The translations under genes were made by a program, and so were the position numbers. A stretch of DNA of 64,000 bases from an uncultured Chthonomonas sp. Lineage in GTDB: Bacteria; Armatimonadota; Chthonomonadetes; Chthonomonadales; CAJBBX01. This document shows, piece by piece, positions 46,077 through 55,156 of the stretch (position 1 is the first letter of the stretch; each line of letters starts with the position of its first letter). The DNA lies in assembly GCA_903951425.1 (NCBI GenBank), contig CAJBBX010000005.1:54867-118866 (forward strand), written 5' to 3'. Under the pieces are notes generated by a model. That model was not told where the DNA came from and did not search any database. It saw nothing but the letters and a program-made list of their open reading frames with translations.

Positions 46077-47390
46077 CTAAGCCTCCATGCCCTGCTTCGC
46101 GGCGGCCACGCGCCGCAGGCAGGCCATCAGCTTCATCCCCAGGAGGTCGATATCCTCCTGGTTGACGCCGAGGTTGGGCCTGAGCCGGATCGACGTGGGC
46201 CCGGCCCTCAGCAGGAGCGTCTCCTCGGTCTCAAGGGCGTCGTCCACCAGCGCCTGCGTGGCCGGTGCTGTCGGCATGGTGAATCCTTGATAGAGGCCCA
46301 TGCCGCGGATGTCGGTCACCATGCCTGGGACAGATGCGGCGGCTACCTGTAGCACCCGGACGAGCGCCTTCGCTTTGACCGGGACCTGCTCGACAAGCCG
46401 CTCCTCCTGCACGATGGACCACTCCTGCACAAACCGGACCATGTCGGAGAGGCTGCCGCCCCACGTCGAGTCCAGCACTCCGTGGTCGTCCATTGGGTAG
46501 AGCATGTAGACCACGCCGCAGGCCATCTTCTTCGCAGTGGCGACCACGGAGGGCGGGTACGGCAGGTCCAGCTGGTCGATGGCAAAGACCGTACCGGTCT
46601 GCCCTCCAGCGGTCTGCACTTCGTCGAAGCCAAGGCCGACCCCGTGGGCGTGGGCCAGGCGGCTCAGTTCGCGGAAGAACCGCGGTTGCGCCATGCGGTG
46701 GCCTCCCGCGCCCTGCAGAGGCTCAACCACGATGCCGGCGATGCCGCCGGGATCGGACCTCAGCGCCGCCTCCACTGCCTCCAGGGCAGCATCCGTCCGG
46801 CGGTCGTTCTCGGCATCGGGCGCGTCGGCGTTGACGGCCGGGAAGGCGATCTGCGTGTTGCCGTCGGCCAGCCCGCGGAAGTCGCGCGTGATGACCGGCG
46901 AGTGGCGTAGGTCCGTCACGTTCAGCGCGAAGACCGTGCGGCCGTGGAACGCCTGGTCGAAGTAGATGAAACGACGCGCATTCCCGCCGTGCTGCTGCAC
47001 ATGGAGGTTGATCATGTACTTCAGCATGTTCTCCACCGCCTCGGCGCCGGAGTTCACGACGTAGACCTCCAGGCGCTCGTTGCGCATGCAACGCGGAGCC
47101 AGCGAGTGGATCAGACGATAGTAGTCCAGGCACTCGGGCGTGAGGAAGTCGGGATTGGCGATCTTGTTGTTGGCCGCCACGGCCAACCGGTGGAGGTAGT
47201 CGGGAGCGTAGAGCGCCGGGTGGTTGTGGCCGATCAGCTTGGCGCCATAGTAGCCCGCCCAGTCGAAGAGGCGGCGGCCATCCTGCGTGGCCAGCCACAT
47301 GCCCGATGAGCGCTCCAGGTCGAGTACGAAGGGGTATGGGTCGGCGAGGACATACCTGCCCAGTTCCTTGAGCATCTGTCGGCTATCCAC
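46077..47390 (-). CDS. Class III aminotransferase, L-lysine 6-aminotransferase-like
   Basis: 437-residue PLP enzyme. It resembles lysine 6-aminotransferases (LAT): GRYVLADPYPFVLDLERS at the start, NKIANPDFLTPE, VNSGAEAVENMLK, AFHGRTVFALNVT, VEPLQGAGGH, GFDEVQTAGGQTG, the PLP lysine in ATAKKMACGV, and TWGGSLSDMVR. GTG 47390 is preceded by GGAGG six bases upstream; the frame beyond that is tRNA antisense. It would convert lysine to aminoadipate semialdehyde. No partner dehydrogenase is nearby, so the pathway is open. Confidence 0.82.
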   Translation of the reverse strand: MDSRQMLKELGRYVLADPYPFVLDLERSSGMWLATQDGRRLFDWAGYYGAKLIGHNHPALYAPDYLHRLAVAANNKIANPDFLTPECLDYYRLIHSLAPRCMRNERLEVYVVNSGAEAVENMLKYMINLHVQQHGGNARRFIYFDQAFHGRTVFALNVTDLRHSPVITRDFRGLADGNTQIAFPAVNADAPDAENDRRTDAALEAVEAALRSDPGGIAGIVVEPLQGAGGHRMAQPRFFRELSRLAHAHGVGLGFDEVQTAGGQTGTVFAIDQLDLPYPPSVVATAKKMACGVVYMLYPMDDHGVLDSTWGGSLSDMVRFVQEWSIVQEERLVEQVPVKAKALVRVLQVAAASVPGMVTDIRGMGLYQGFTMPTAPATQALVDDALETEETLLLRAGPTSIRLRPNLGVNQEDIDLLGMKLMACLRRVAAAKQGMEA

Positions 47391-47518
47391 AGCGCGCCTC
47401 CACCCAGCGCCGGCCTCGAAGCGGCTCTGGTTCGACCAATAGGGTACCAGACCGCTGAACGTGCAGCCCACAGACCCAGCCACGTCTCTGAAGGGTGGAA
47501 TTGCGCCGGTAGACGTGG

Positions 47519-47524
47519 TATACT
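47519..47524 (+). promoter_or_regulatory. -10 box before the tRNA-Arg cluster
   Basis: TATACT, 14 bases before the tRNA-Arg(GCG) gene. No consensus -35 at 17-18 bases (TGGAAT or similar only). Confidence 0.5.
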
Positions 47525-47537
47525 TCACCGTCAGCGC

Positions 47538-47613
47538 GCGCTCGTAGCTCAGCGGATAGAGCGACAGGTTGCGGACCTGTAGGCCGGGGGTTCGAGTCCC
47601 TCCGGGCGCACCA
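47538..47613 (+). tRNA. tRNA-Arg (anticodon GCG)
   Basis: Acceptor GCGCTCG pairs with CGGGCGC (one G-U). D arm TAGCTCAGCGGATAGAGC. Anticodon stem ACAGG/CCTGT with loop TTGCGGA, giving anticodon GCG. T arm GGGGG-TTCGAGT-CCCTC. The CCA is encoded. Most bacteria read CGC with an A34 (inosine) tRNA, so a genomic GCG anticodon is unusual. Confidence 0.9.
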
Positions 47614-47643
47614 ACCTTGATCCGCCCCACCGGGCGGATGCAG

Positions 47644-47716
47644 GCCCTCGTAGCTCAGTGGATAGAGCTGGGGCATCCTAAGCCTTGAGTCGGGGGTTCG
47701 ACTCCCTCCGAGGGCG
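47644..47716 (+). tRNA. tRNA-Arg (anticodon CCT)
   Basis: Acceptor GCCCTCG pairs with CGAGGGC. The anticodon stem is GGGGC/GCCTT (two G-U pairs) with loop ATCCTAA, giving CCT for the AGG codon. T arm GGGGG-TTCGACT-CCCTC. The discriminator is G and the CCA is not encoded. Lies 30 bases after tRNA-Arg(GCG), probably in one transcript. Confidence 0.92.
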
Positions 47717-47765
47717 TTTTCACCACATGGCGAGCAGCTCGGCGCTGCCGCCATGTCTGTGTCGC

Positions 47766-47850
47766 GGAGGGGTCGCATAGTGGTCTAGTGCGCCCGCCTC
47801 GAAAGCGGGTAGGCCGCAAGGTCTCGCGGGTTCGAATCCCGCCCCCTCCG
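47766..47850 (+). tRNA. tRNA-Ser (anticodon CGA)
   Basis: Acceptor GGAGGGG pairs with CCCCTCC. Anticodon stem CCCGC/GCGGG with loop CTCGAAA, giving CGA for UCG. A long serine-type variable arm (AGGCCGCAAGGTCT) is present. T arm GCGGG-TTCGAAT-CCCGC, discriminator G, no encoded CCA. Confidence 0.95.
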
Positions 47851-47938
47851 CTCCCCCATCCTCCTTCTCTTCTCCTCTCGATTTGTGCGGCCCATCCCCG
47901 CTTACTGAAACCGCTGTGCGCGCCTGCGCGTAGGACTA

Positions 47939-47959
47939 CTTGATTCAGGTACACTCAAG
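47939..47959. promoter_or_regulatory. HAIR operator (HspR-binding inverted repeat) upstream of dnaK
   Basis: CTTGATT (47939-47945), seven bases, ACTCAAG (47953-47959). The published HAIR consensus is CTTGAGT-N7-ACTCAAG, so there is one mismatch. The last gene of the downstream operon is hspR, its expected ligand. Confidence 0.85.
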
Positions 47960-47971
47960 TCACGCTATACG
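47940..47971 (+). promoter_or_regulatory. Probable dnaK operon promoter
   Basis: TTGATT (47940-47945) inside the HAIR left arm and TATACG (47966-47971), spaced by 20 bases, longer than usual. HspR bound to HAIR would cover the -35 region. The exact promoter is uncertain. Confidence 0.4.
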
Positions 47972-48064
47972 GCGAGGCTAATACGGCGGCGACCGGAACC
48001 CGCGCTGGTCCTGTTCCAGCGGCTCGATCCACTATCATTCGCCGCGTCCGGGAGGAGCATCGAT

Positions 48065-49891
<1,827 letters not shown>

Positions 49892-49995
49892 CCCTGCCGC
49901 GCGCCCCTTGGGGGCCGCCTACCACGGCTCCCAGGCCAGGCATAGCCCTACAGACGCGGTAACGGCCCTGGCCGTGCCGGGATGGGAGGCGCCAC

Positions 49996-50997
49996 ATGAA
50001 CTCGCCTCAGTACAAGGACTACTACGCGATCCTCGGGGTAAGCCGGCAGGCTGACGAGAAGGAGATCAAGGCGGCTTACCGCAAGCTCGCCCGCAAGTAC
50101 CATCCCGACGTCAACCCCGGCGACAAGGCTGCGGAGGAGCGCTTCAAGGAGATCAGCGAGGCCTACGATGTCCTTGGCGACGCCCACAAGCGGTCGCAGT
50201 ACCAGAGCTTCGGTGAGCAGTGGAAGCGCGCCAGCCAGTCCGGCGTGCGATACCCTCAGGGCGCAGGACCGACGCCCGGCGGCTTTGATATTGGCTCGGG
50301 ACTGTCCGATCTCTTCGAGACCCTCTTCGGCGGCGGCGGTAACGCCCGCGCCGATCGCGCATCAGGCAGGGGCGAGGATGTTGAGTACGCCATCGAGGTG
50401 ACCCTTGAGGAGGCCCTGAAGGGTGTCTCCAAGGAGACCACACTGGTCCTTGAGGATGCCTGCTCCGGATGCGGCGGCGTTGGCGCCCCGCGGCGCGGTC
50501 GCGGCCCGATCGACATCGGCGGCATCTGCACTCGTTGCCACGGCACCGGCCGTGTGACCCGGACCCAGCGGATGAACGTCAAAGTCCCTGCCGGGATCGA
50601 GGAAGGACGTCGCCTGAAGCTGGCCAACCAGGGCGCGGCGGGGCCGGACGGCGTGCGCGGCGACCTATATCTGGTCGTCCGCGTTCGCGAGCATGCCACC
50701 TACGAGCGAAGCGGGAAGGACCTGACGACGAGCGCCGATGTGCCCTACACGCTCGCGGCACTGGGTGGTGAGCTTGCGGTCGCCACTCTGCAGGGATCGC
50801 GCACCCTCACGGTGCCGGCCGGTGTGCAGAGCGGTCAACGCATTCGCGTCTCAGGACAGGGCATGCCCGGGCAGGATGGCCGCAACGGCGATCTCTACGT
50901 CCGTGTGAAGGTCACCGTGCCGAAAGACCCTTCGCCGCGTGAGCGGGAGCTGTTGAGGCAGTTGGCAGCGCTCCGCGGGGACATCGTGAGGGACTGA
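49996..50997 (+). CDS. dnaJ: DnaJ-family co-chaperone with half zinc finger
   Basis: 333 residues. J domain at 1-75 with the HPD motif (KYHPDVNPGDKA), a Gly-rich linker, then a reduced zinc region with only two C-x-x-C motifs (C156/C159 and C178/C181) instead of four. Two C-terminal beta domains follow (MNVKVPAGIEEGRRLKLANQG). It is intermediate between DnaJ and CbpA types. GGGAGG lies eight bases before ATG 49996. It stimulates DnaK ATPase. hspR begins 7 bases after its stop. Confidence 0.88.
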   Translation: MNSPQYKDYYAILGVSRQADEKEIKAAYRKLARKYHPDVNPGDKAAEERFKEISEAYDVLGDAHKRSQYQSFGEQWKRASQSGVRYPQGAGPTPGGFDIGSGLSDLFETLFGGGGNARADRASGRGEDVEYAIEVTLEEALKGVSKETTLVLEDACSGCGGVGAPRRGRGPIDIGGICTRCHGTGRVTRTQRMNVKVPAGIEEGRRLKLANQGAAGPDGVRGDLYLVVRVREHATYERSGKDLTTSADVPYTLAALGGELAVATLQGSRTLTVPAGVQSGQRIRVSGQGMPGQDGRNGDLYVRVKVTVPKDPSPRERELLRQLAALRGDIVRD

Positions 50998-51004
50998 CGG
51001 CGAT

Positions 51005-51322
51005 GTGCCAGAGGTTGGTAATGTGATGCTAAGAGACCAAGACGAACCGGTCTACATGATCAGCATAGCGGCCCAGCTCACTGGGCTGCATCCCCAGACC
51101 GTGCGCCTCTACGAGCGGATCGGGCTGGTGCAGCCGCGCCGGATCAGCAACAAGAACCGGCTCTACTCCGACTCCGACATCCTGCGGCTCCAGCAGATCC
51201 GTCGCTTCACGCAGGAGATGGGCGTGAACCTGGCGGGCGTGGAGATCATCCTCGAACTCCTCAAGCGCATTGAGAGGCTCCAGGACGAGGTGGATGAGCT
51301 ACGCGGACAGGCGGCGCCTTAG
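51005..51322 (+). CDS. hspR: Heat-shock repressor HspR (MerR family)
   Basis: 105 residues. The MerR helix-turn-helix with PVYMISIAAQLTGLHPQTVR is the HspR signature, followed by LYERIGLVQPRR and MGVNLAGVEIILELLKRIE. In actinobacteria HspR with DnaK as co-repressor binds HAIR sites and represses the dnaK operon. The HAIR site at 47939-47959 makes this loop very likely here. GTG 51005 is the outermost start; ATG 51026 (after AGAGG) is equally possible. A strong hairpin follows the stop. Confidence 0.92.
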   Translation: MPEVGNVMLRDQDEPVYMISIAAQLTGLHPQTVRLYERIGLVQPRRISNKNRLYSDSDILRLQQIRRFTQEMGVNLAGVEIILELLKRIERLQDEVDELRGQAAP

Positions 51323-51348
51323 GCGGGCGAGAGCCTTTGACAAGCCCC

Positions 51349-51393
51349 ACGGGGGCGGCTGAAGGCCTTTGTGTGGCCTGCAGCCGCCCCCGT
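51349..51393. terminator. 13-bp hairpin between hspR and purH (bidirectional terminator)
   Basis: ACGGGGGCGGCTG (51349-51361) pairs exactly with CAGCCGCCCCCGT (51381-51393), with an inner GGCC pairing. It lies between convergent stops; only a short T stretch follows (GTTCT). Confidence 0.65.
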
Positions 51394-51412
51394 TCTGCAG
51401 GGGGTGGGGCGC

Positions 51413-52996
51413 CTAGTGGCGGAAGTGACGCCGTCCCGTGTAGACCATCGCGATGCCGCGAGCGTTGCAGAGCTCGATCGTCTCCTGGTCGCGCTTGGAG
51501 CCGCCGGGCTGGATGATGGCCTTGATGCCCGCATCAGCCGCCGCCTGCGGGCCATCGTTGAACGGGAAGAAGGCGTCGGATGCCATGACGCCTCCCTCGG
51601 CCAGCGCTCCTGCCTGCCCCACCGCCAGCCGCACCGACTGAACGCGGTTCATCTGACCGGCGCCAACGCCTACCAGGCGGCGGTCGCGCGAGAAGACGAT
51701 GGCGTTCGATTTCACATGCCGGACGATGCGCCACGCGAAGAGCAGTTCCGCGACCTCCTCATCCGTGGGTCGCCTCTCCGTCACGCAGGTCAGCTCGTCC
51801 GCGCCGAGGACCACCGTGTCACGGTCCTGCACCAGGAGGCCCCCGACAACCGACCGCAGGTCCACCCCGGACGTCTTGCCTCGCCAACCCTCCAGGCTGC
51901 CCAGCTCCAGTACGCGGACGTTGGCGCTCCACGCCTTGGCTACGGTCAATATCCTGTAGGCTTCGGGCTCGTAGCTCGGAGCGGCTATCACCTCGAAGAA
52001 ACTGTTCTTCTCGGTTATGACACTTGCCGTCTGGGCGTCCATGGGCCGGTTAACGGCCAGAATGCCGCCAAACGCCGAGACCGGGTCGGCCTCGCGCGCC
52101 AGACGGAACGCTTCAGCGAGCGTCGGCCGCATCGCCACCCCGCAGGGGTTCATGTGCTTGACGATGACCGCTGCCGGCCCCTCGTCGAACTCCTTAACCG
52201 CCTCGATGGCAGCGTTGGCGTCGGCCAGGTTGTTGAACGAGAGCTCCTTGCCGTGCAGCACCTGCGCCTGCGAGACGCAAGGCTCAGAGACGCCGTGCAT
52301 CACGTAGAACGCGGCTGACTGGTGCGGGTTCTCGCCGTAGCGGCAGATGCGGTCCAGGTTGGCCGAGACCGCGAGTTCGCCGGGGTACTTCGTCTCAGGG
52401 TCCAGCCGGGCGCCGAGGTACTGCGAGACCATGGCGTCGTAGGCGCCGGTATGGCGGAAGGCCTTCACGGCCAGCCGCCGCCGAAGCTCAAGACCCGTGC
52501 AGCCCTGGTGGCCGTCCATCTCGTCAAGCACCGCCGTGTAGTCGGCCGGGTCCACCACGACCGTCACGTCGGCGTGGTTCTTGGCCGCGCTACGGACCAT
52601 GGCCGGTCCGCCGATGTCGATGTTCTCGATGGCATCATCCAGCGTGCAATCGCGGCGGGCGGTGGTAGCGGCAAAGGGATAGAGGTTCACGCAGACGAGG
52701 CCGATGCCGGTGATCCCGGCCTCGGCCATGGCGGCCATATGCTCAGGCAGGTCGCGGCGCGCCAGGATGCCGCCGTGTACGGCGGGGTGCAGTGTCTTTA
52801 CACGGCCGTCCAGCATCTCCGGGAAGCCTGTGACGGCGCTCACATCGGTCACCTCGAGCCCGGCCTCGCGGAGCGCCCTGGCGGTGCCGCCGGTGGAGAG
52901 GATCGCCACACCCCGAGCCGCCAGCCCGGCGGCGAACTCGGCCACCCCCCCCTTGTCGGAAACGCTGATCAACGCCCGGTCGATCTTGCAGTCCAT
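51413..52996 (-). CDS. purH: Bifunctional AICAR transformylase/IMP cyclohydrolase
   Basis: 527-residue enzyme for the last two steps of IMP synthesis. The N-terminal cyclohydrolase domain shows DRALISVSDKGGVAEFAAGL, HPAVHGGILARRD and ENIDIGGPAM. The C-terminal transformylase domain shows VIVKHMNPCGVA and ends YTGRRHFRH. ATG 52996 follows AAGGAG. A ZTP riboswitch fills the leader, which fits because ZTP reports low 10-formyl-tetrahydrofolate, the cosubstrate of this enzyme. Confidence 0.97.
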   Translation of the reverse strand: MDCKIDRALISVSDKGGVAEFAAGLAARGVAILSTGGTARALREAGLEVTDVSAVTGFPEMLDGRVKTLHPAVHGGILARRDLPEHMAAMAEAGITGIGLVCVNLYPFAATTARRDCTLDDAIENIDIGGPAMVRSAAKNHADVTVVVDPADYTAVLDEMDGHQGCTGLELRRRLAVKAFRHTGAYDAMVSQYLGARLDPETKYPGELAVSANLDRICRYGENPHQSAAFYVMHGVSEPCVSQAQVLHGKELSFNNLADANAAIEAVKEFDEGPAAVIVKHMNPCGVAMRPTLAEAFRLAREADPVSAFGGILAVNRPMDAQTASVITEKNSFFEVIAAPSYEPEAYRILTVAKAWSANVRVLELGSLEGWRGKTSGVDLRSVVGGLLVQDRDTVVLGADELTCVTERRPTDEEVAELLFAWRIVRHVKSNAIVFSRDRRLVGVGAGQMNRVQSVRLAVGQAGALAEGGVMASDAFFPFNDGPQAAADAGIKAIIQPGGSKRDQETIELCNARGIAMVYTGRRHFRH

Positions 52997-53033
52997 TCCA
53001 TGCTCCTTCCCTGTCGGCCTGCCACAGACGAAC

Positions 53034-53074
53034 GAGCGCCCGGGCAGCCGCAGTCAACGGTTGCCCAGGCGCTC
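53034..53074 (-). promoter_or_regulatory. Expression-platform hairpin of the purH riboswitch
   Basis: In the transcript, the 13 bases at 53074-53062 pair with 53046-53034 (12 Watson-Crick pairs and one G-U). The left arm contains the aptamer's conserved CGCCUGGGCA box, so the hairpin and the folded aptamer exclude one another. No U tract follows. Confidence 0.65.
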
Positions 53075-53137
53075 GGCAGTCCAAAGCGGGCGCTTCCCCG
53101 GGGTCGTCCCCGCAACGCGCCAGTCACGCCCGCCGTC
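53058..53137 (-). promoter_or_regulatory. ZTP riboswitch (pfl motif) of purH
   Basis: The leader contains GGGCGUGACUGGCG (53131-53118), a GGGG-ACGA-CCCC stem, then GGGGAAGCGCCC closing P1, a short linker and the conserved CGCCUGGGCA (53071-53062). These are the two invariant blocks of the ZTP aptamer in the right order and spacing. Genes of purine and one-carbon metabolism are its usual targets, and purH is directly downstream. Confidence 0.93.
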
Positions 53138-53150
53138 TGTTGTCGGTTAG

Positions 53151-53181
53151 ATTATGGGCAGGAAGCGGCCCCATACGTCAA
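53151..53181 (-). promoter_or_regulatory. Promoter of purH
   Basis: Minus strand TTGACG (53181-53176), a 19-base spacer and CATAAT (53156-53151). The start would fall at about 53144, just before the riboswitch. Confidence 0.6.
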
Positions 53182-53204
53182 GGCGCACTCGCTGCGACCC
53201 GGCC

Positions 53205-54212
53205 CTACTTCGCGGGCTCCGTCTGCGCGATGAGCGGAGATATGGCCGCATCGAGGGCAGCCTCGCCGGCGCCGATATCGACCCTGTCGAATAGGTACCA
53301 GCGCTCAACGTACTCGACCGTCGCGCCCGGCGCCAACTTGGTGAGAGGCCCCGTGGACTCCACCTCCATGAAGGATCCCTTGGTGAAGGTCTCGCAGTTG
53401 CAGCCCGAGTCGGGGTATGGGGCGCCTTCCTGGTAACCGAACCGCTTCACGAAGAGGCGCCCGGCGTTGGCGTAGGCGGCCCAGCCCTGCTTGTTGGCGA
53501 TGCCGATCTTCTGCGCGTAGTTGGCCTTGTCGTCCGTCTTCAGGCAAAGGTACTTCTTGCCGACGGTCCACCGGGCATCGGTCAGGTCGGTGTAGTGCCA
53601 GAGCACCATGGGGCGCGCAGGAAGGACATAGTCATCATGCGACTTGAAGGGTTCCTGCGGGAGGATCGTGACGCCGCCGCCCGCCACAATGGTCAGTGCC
53701 CACGGAGCAAGCTCCACGTCCCAGACTCCCGTGTTCGTGAGGCGATGTGTCACGGTGACCTGGGTGCCGGTGGCTGCCAACTCCACCTGCATCTCCTTCC
53801 TGATGCCCGTTCTCGGTTCGACCTTCTGGGTCAGCTTGATGCCCGTAGTACCCACCGGCACGAAGGCGACGGGGTCATTATCCGGTGAGTAGCTGCGGGG
53901 CTTCGCCTCGGGTGCGTGCCAGAGGCGGTGCCCGCCCAGCGGCTTCCAGTCGCCCCATTCGGTGGTCACCGTATCGGCCGGCAGTTCGGCGAAGTTGTTT
54001 GGTCCTCCAGACAGCGCGTACCGGATAACGCGGGGTCCAACGTTGGTCGTGACGACCACTTCGGCGGTACCGTTGCTGAGCCGATAGCAATCCGGCAAGT
54101 TTAGAAAGTTTACTTTATCCAAGGTCACCTCTCCTCTGGCTCCCAGGGCCATCGCGCCAAGCCCGATAAGCCCGACCAATCGTAGTGTCAGCCTGCTCAG
54201 GTCCATCGCCAT
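53205..54212 (-). CDS. Secreted DUF4380-like protein
   Basis: 335 residues. The signal peptide core is LTLRLVGLIGLGAMALGARG, followed by a galactose-mutarotase-like beta fold: NVGPRVIRYAL, HRLWHAPEAKPRSY, VTHRLTNTGVWDVELAPW, and CNCETFTKGSFMEVESTGPL near the end. This matches my memory of DUF4380 proteins, which are sugar-mutarotase-like and of unknown function. ATG 54212 overlaps the purN stop (ATGA), so it rides on the purN transcript although it has no purine role. Confidence 0.72.
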   Translation of the reverse strand: MAMDLSRLTLRLVGLIGLGAMALGARGEVTLDKVNFLNLPDCYRLSNGTAEVVVTTNVGPRVIRYALSGGPNNFAELPADTVTTEWGDWKPLGGHRLWHAPEAKPRSYSPDNDPVAFVPVGTTGIKLTQKVEPRTGIRKEMQVELAATGTQVTVTHRLTNTGVWDVELAPWALTIVAGGGVTILPQEPFKSHDDYVLPARPMVLWHYTDLTDARWTVGKKYLCLKTDDKANYAQKIGIANKQGWAAYANAGRLFVKRFGYQEGAPYPDSGCNCETFTKGSFMEVESTGPLTKLAPGATVEYVERWYLFDRVDIGAGEAALDAAISPLIAQTEPAK

Positions 54213-54853
54213 CAGCCTCCTGGCTCCATCGTGCGCTCGGGCAGGATCCGCACGCGGCCGTCGGACAGGGCCAGCCGTCCGGCCGCGAAGAGCGCCACCG
54301 CGCGAGCGTAGGCGGCATGCTCCTGCGGCAATACCCGAGCCGCCAGCGTCTCAGGTGTGTCGTCGTCGTCCACTCGTACCGTGTACTGGAGGACGATCGG
54401 TCCGTGGTCGTACATCTCGTCCACCATGTGGACGGTGCAGCCGCTCACCTTCATCCCCGACTGCAGCACTGCGCGGTGAACATGCTCGCCGAACATGCCC
54501 TTGCCACCAAAGAGCGGCAGCAACCCAGGGTGCACATTCATAATCCGGCCCCGATAGTCCCGCACGACCTCCTCCGGTAGCAGGCGCATATAGCCCGCCA
54601 GGCAGATGAGGTCGACGGAATGCGTCTTCAGCGCTCCGAGCAGTTGTGCGGCATAGGCGGCTCCATCAGCCGCGGGCCTGACCACCAGAGTGGGAATGCC
54701 CTGTTCCCGGGCTCGGACCATGGCCGGAGCCTGGTCGCGGACGCCCAGTACCAGCGTCACCGTGGCGTTTGCCGTGCCGTTGCGGCAGGCGTCGATGATG
54801 GCCTGCATGTTGCTGCCGCGCCCGTGACCGGAGACCATCACGGCGATCCGCAC
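54212..54853 (-). CDS. purN: Phosphoribosylglycinamide formyltransferase 1
   Basis: 213-residue folate-dependent GAR transformylase, third step of purine synthesis. Motifs are VMVSGHGRGSNMQAI, LAGYMRLLPEEVV, NVHPGLLPLFGGKGMFGEHVH (catalytic His-Pro segment), SGCTVHMVDEMYDHGPIVLQ with the active-site Asp. GTG 54853 follows GAGGG and agrees with the family N-terminus. It lacks a ZTP aptamer of its own but has a near-consensus promoter. Confidence 0.93.
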   Translation of the reverse strand: MRIAVMVSGHGRGSNMQAIIDACRNGTANATVTLVLGVRDQAPAMVRAREQGIPTLVVRPAADGAAYAAQLLGALKTHSVDLICLAGYMRLLPEEVVRDYRGRIMNVHPGLLPLFGGKGMFGEHVHRAVLQSGMKVSGCTVHMVDEMYDHGPIVLQYTVRVDDDDTPETLAARVLPQEHAAYARAVALFAAGRLALSDGRVRILPERTMEPGG

Positions 54854-54949
54854 GCCGCCCTCACACGGTGAACCCTCCACTGGCCTGCCCCGTTTCCCAG
54901 GCGCCACGCGCAACAACGCCTGCCCGATCCGGACGGATCGTTCCCCGCC

Positions 54950-54978
54950 ATTATAGGCCGCAGCACCGGCTCAGTCAA
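54950..54978 (-). promoter_or_regulatory. Promoter of purN
   Basis: Minus strand TTGACT (54978-54973), a 17-base spacer and a perfect TATAAT (54955-54950). The leader to the GTG start is about 90 bases. Confidence 0.82.
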
Positions 54979-55083
54979 GCCGCCTGCGAACGGGATCGGG
55001 CCGCTTCCAGGCTTCGCGATGGTCCTGGCCCTATATGTGTGTCGCGCGGGCACGCGATTCTGGATGATCGCGCGCGAATCGGT

Positions 55084-55110
55084 GCAACAAACGGCCCGCC
55101 GGGTTGTCAC
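55084..55110 (+). promoter_or_regulatory. Possible ECF-type promoter before the anti-sigma-like gene
   Basis: GCAACA (55084-55089), 16 bases, then GTCAC (55106-55110). The AAC/GTC pairing is the usual core of ECF sigma promoters. Weak on its own; noted because a zinc-finger anti-sigma-like gene follows. Confidence 0.3.
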
Positions 55111-55156
55111 ATGCACTGTTCAAGACCATCCACCATCCAGTTCGGAGGATCTAGCG

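Noticed and set aside
47391..47630. N-terminal extension of the aminotransferase through the tRNA-Arg region
   Set aside because: The added residues are antisense of tRNA-Arg; a GGAGG-preceded GTG at 47390 marks the true start.
47900..48064. CIRCE element (HrcA site) before dnaK
   Set aside because: No TTAGCACTC-N9-GAGTGCTAA; the repeat found there fits HAIR instead.
54853..54943. Second ZTP riboswitch in the purN leader
   Set aside because: CGCCTGGGAAAC resembles the 3' block, but the GUGACUGGCG block is absent.
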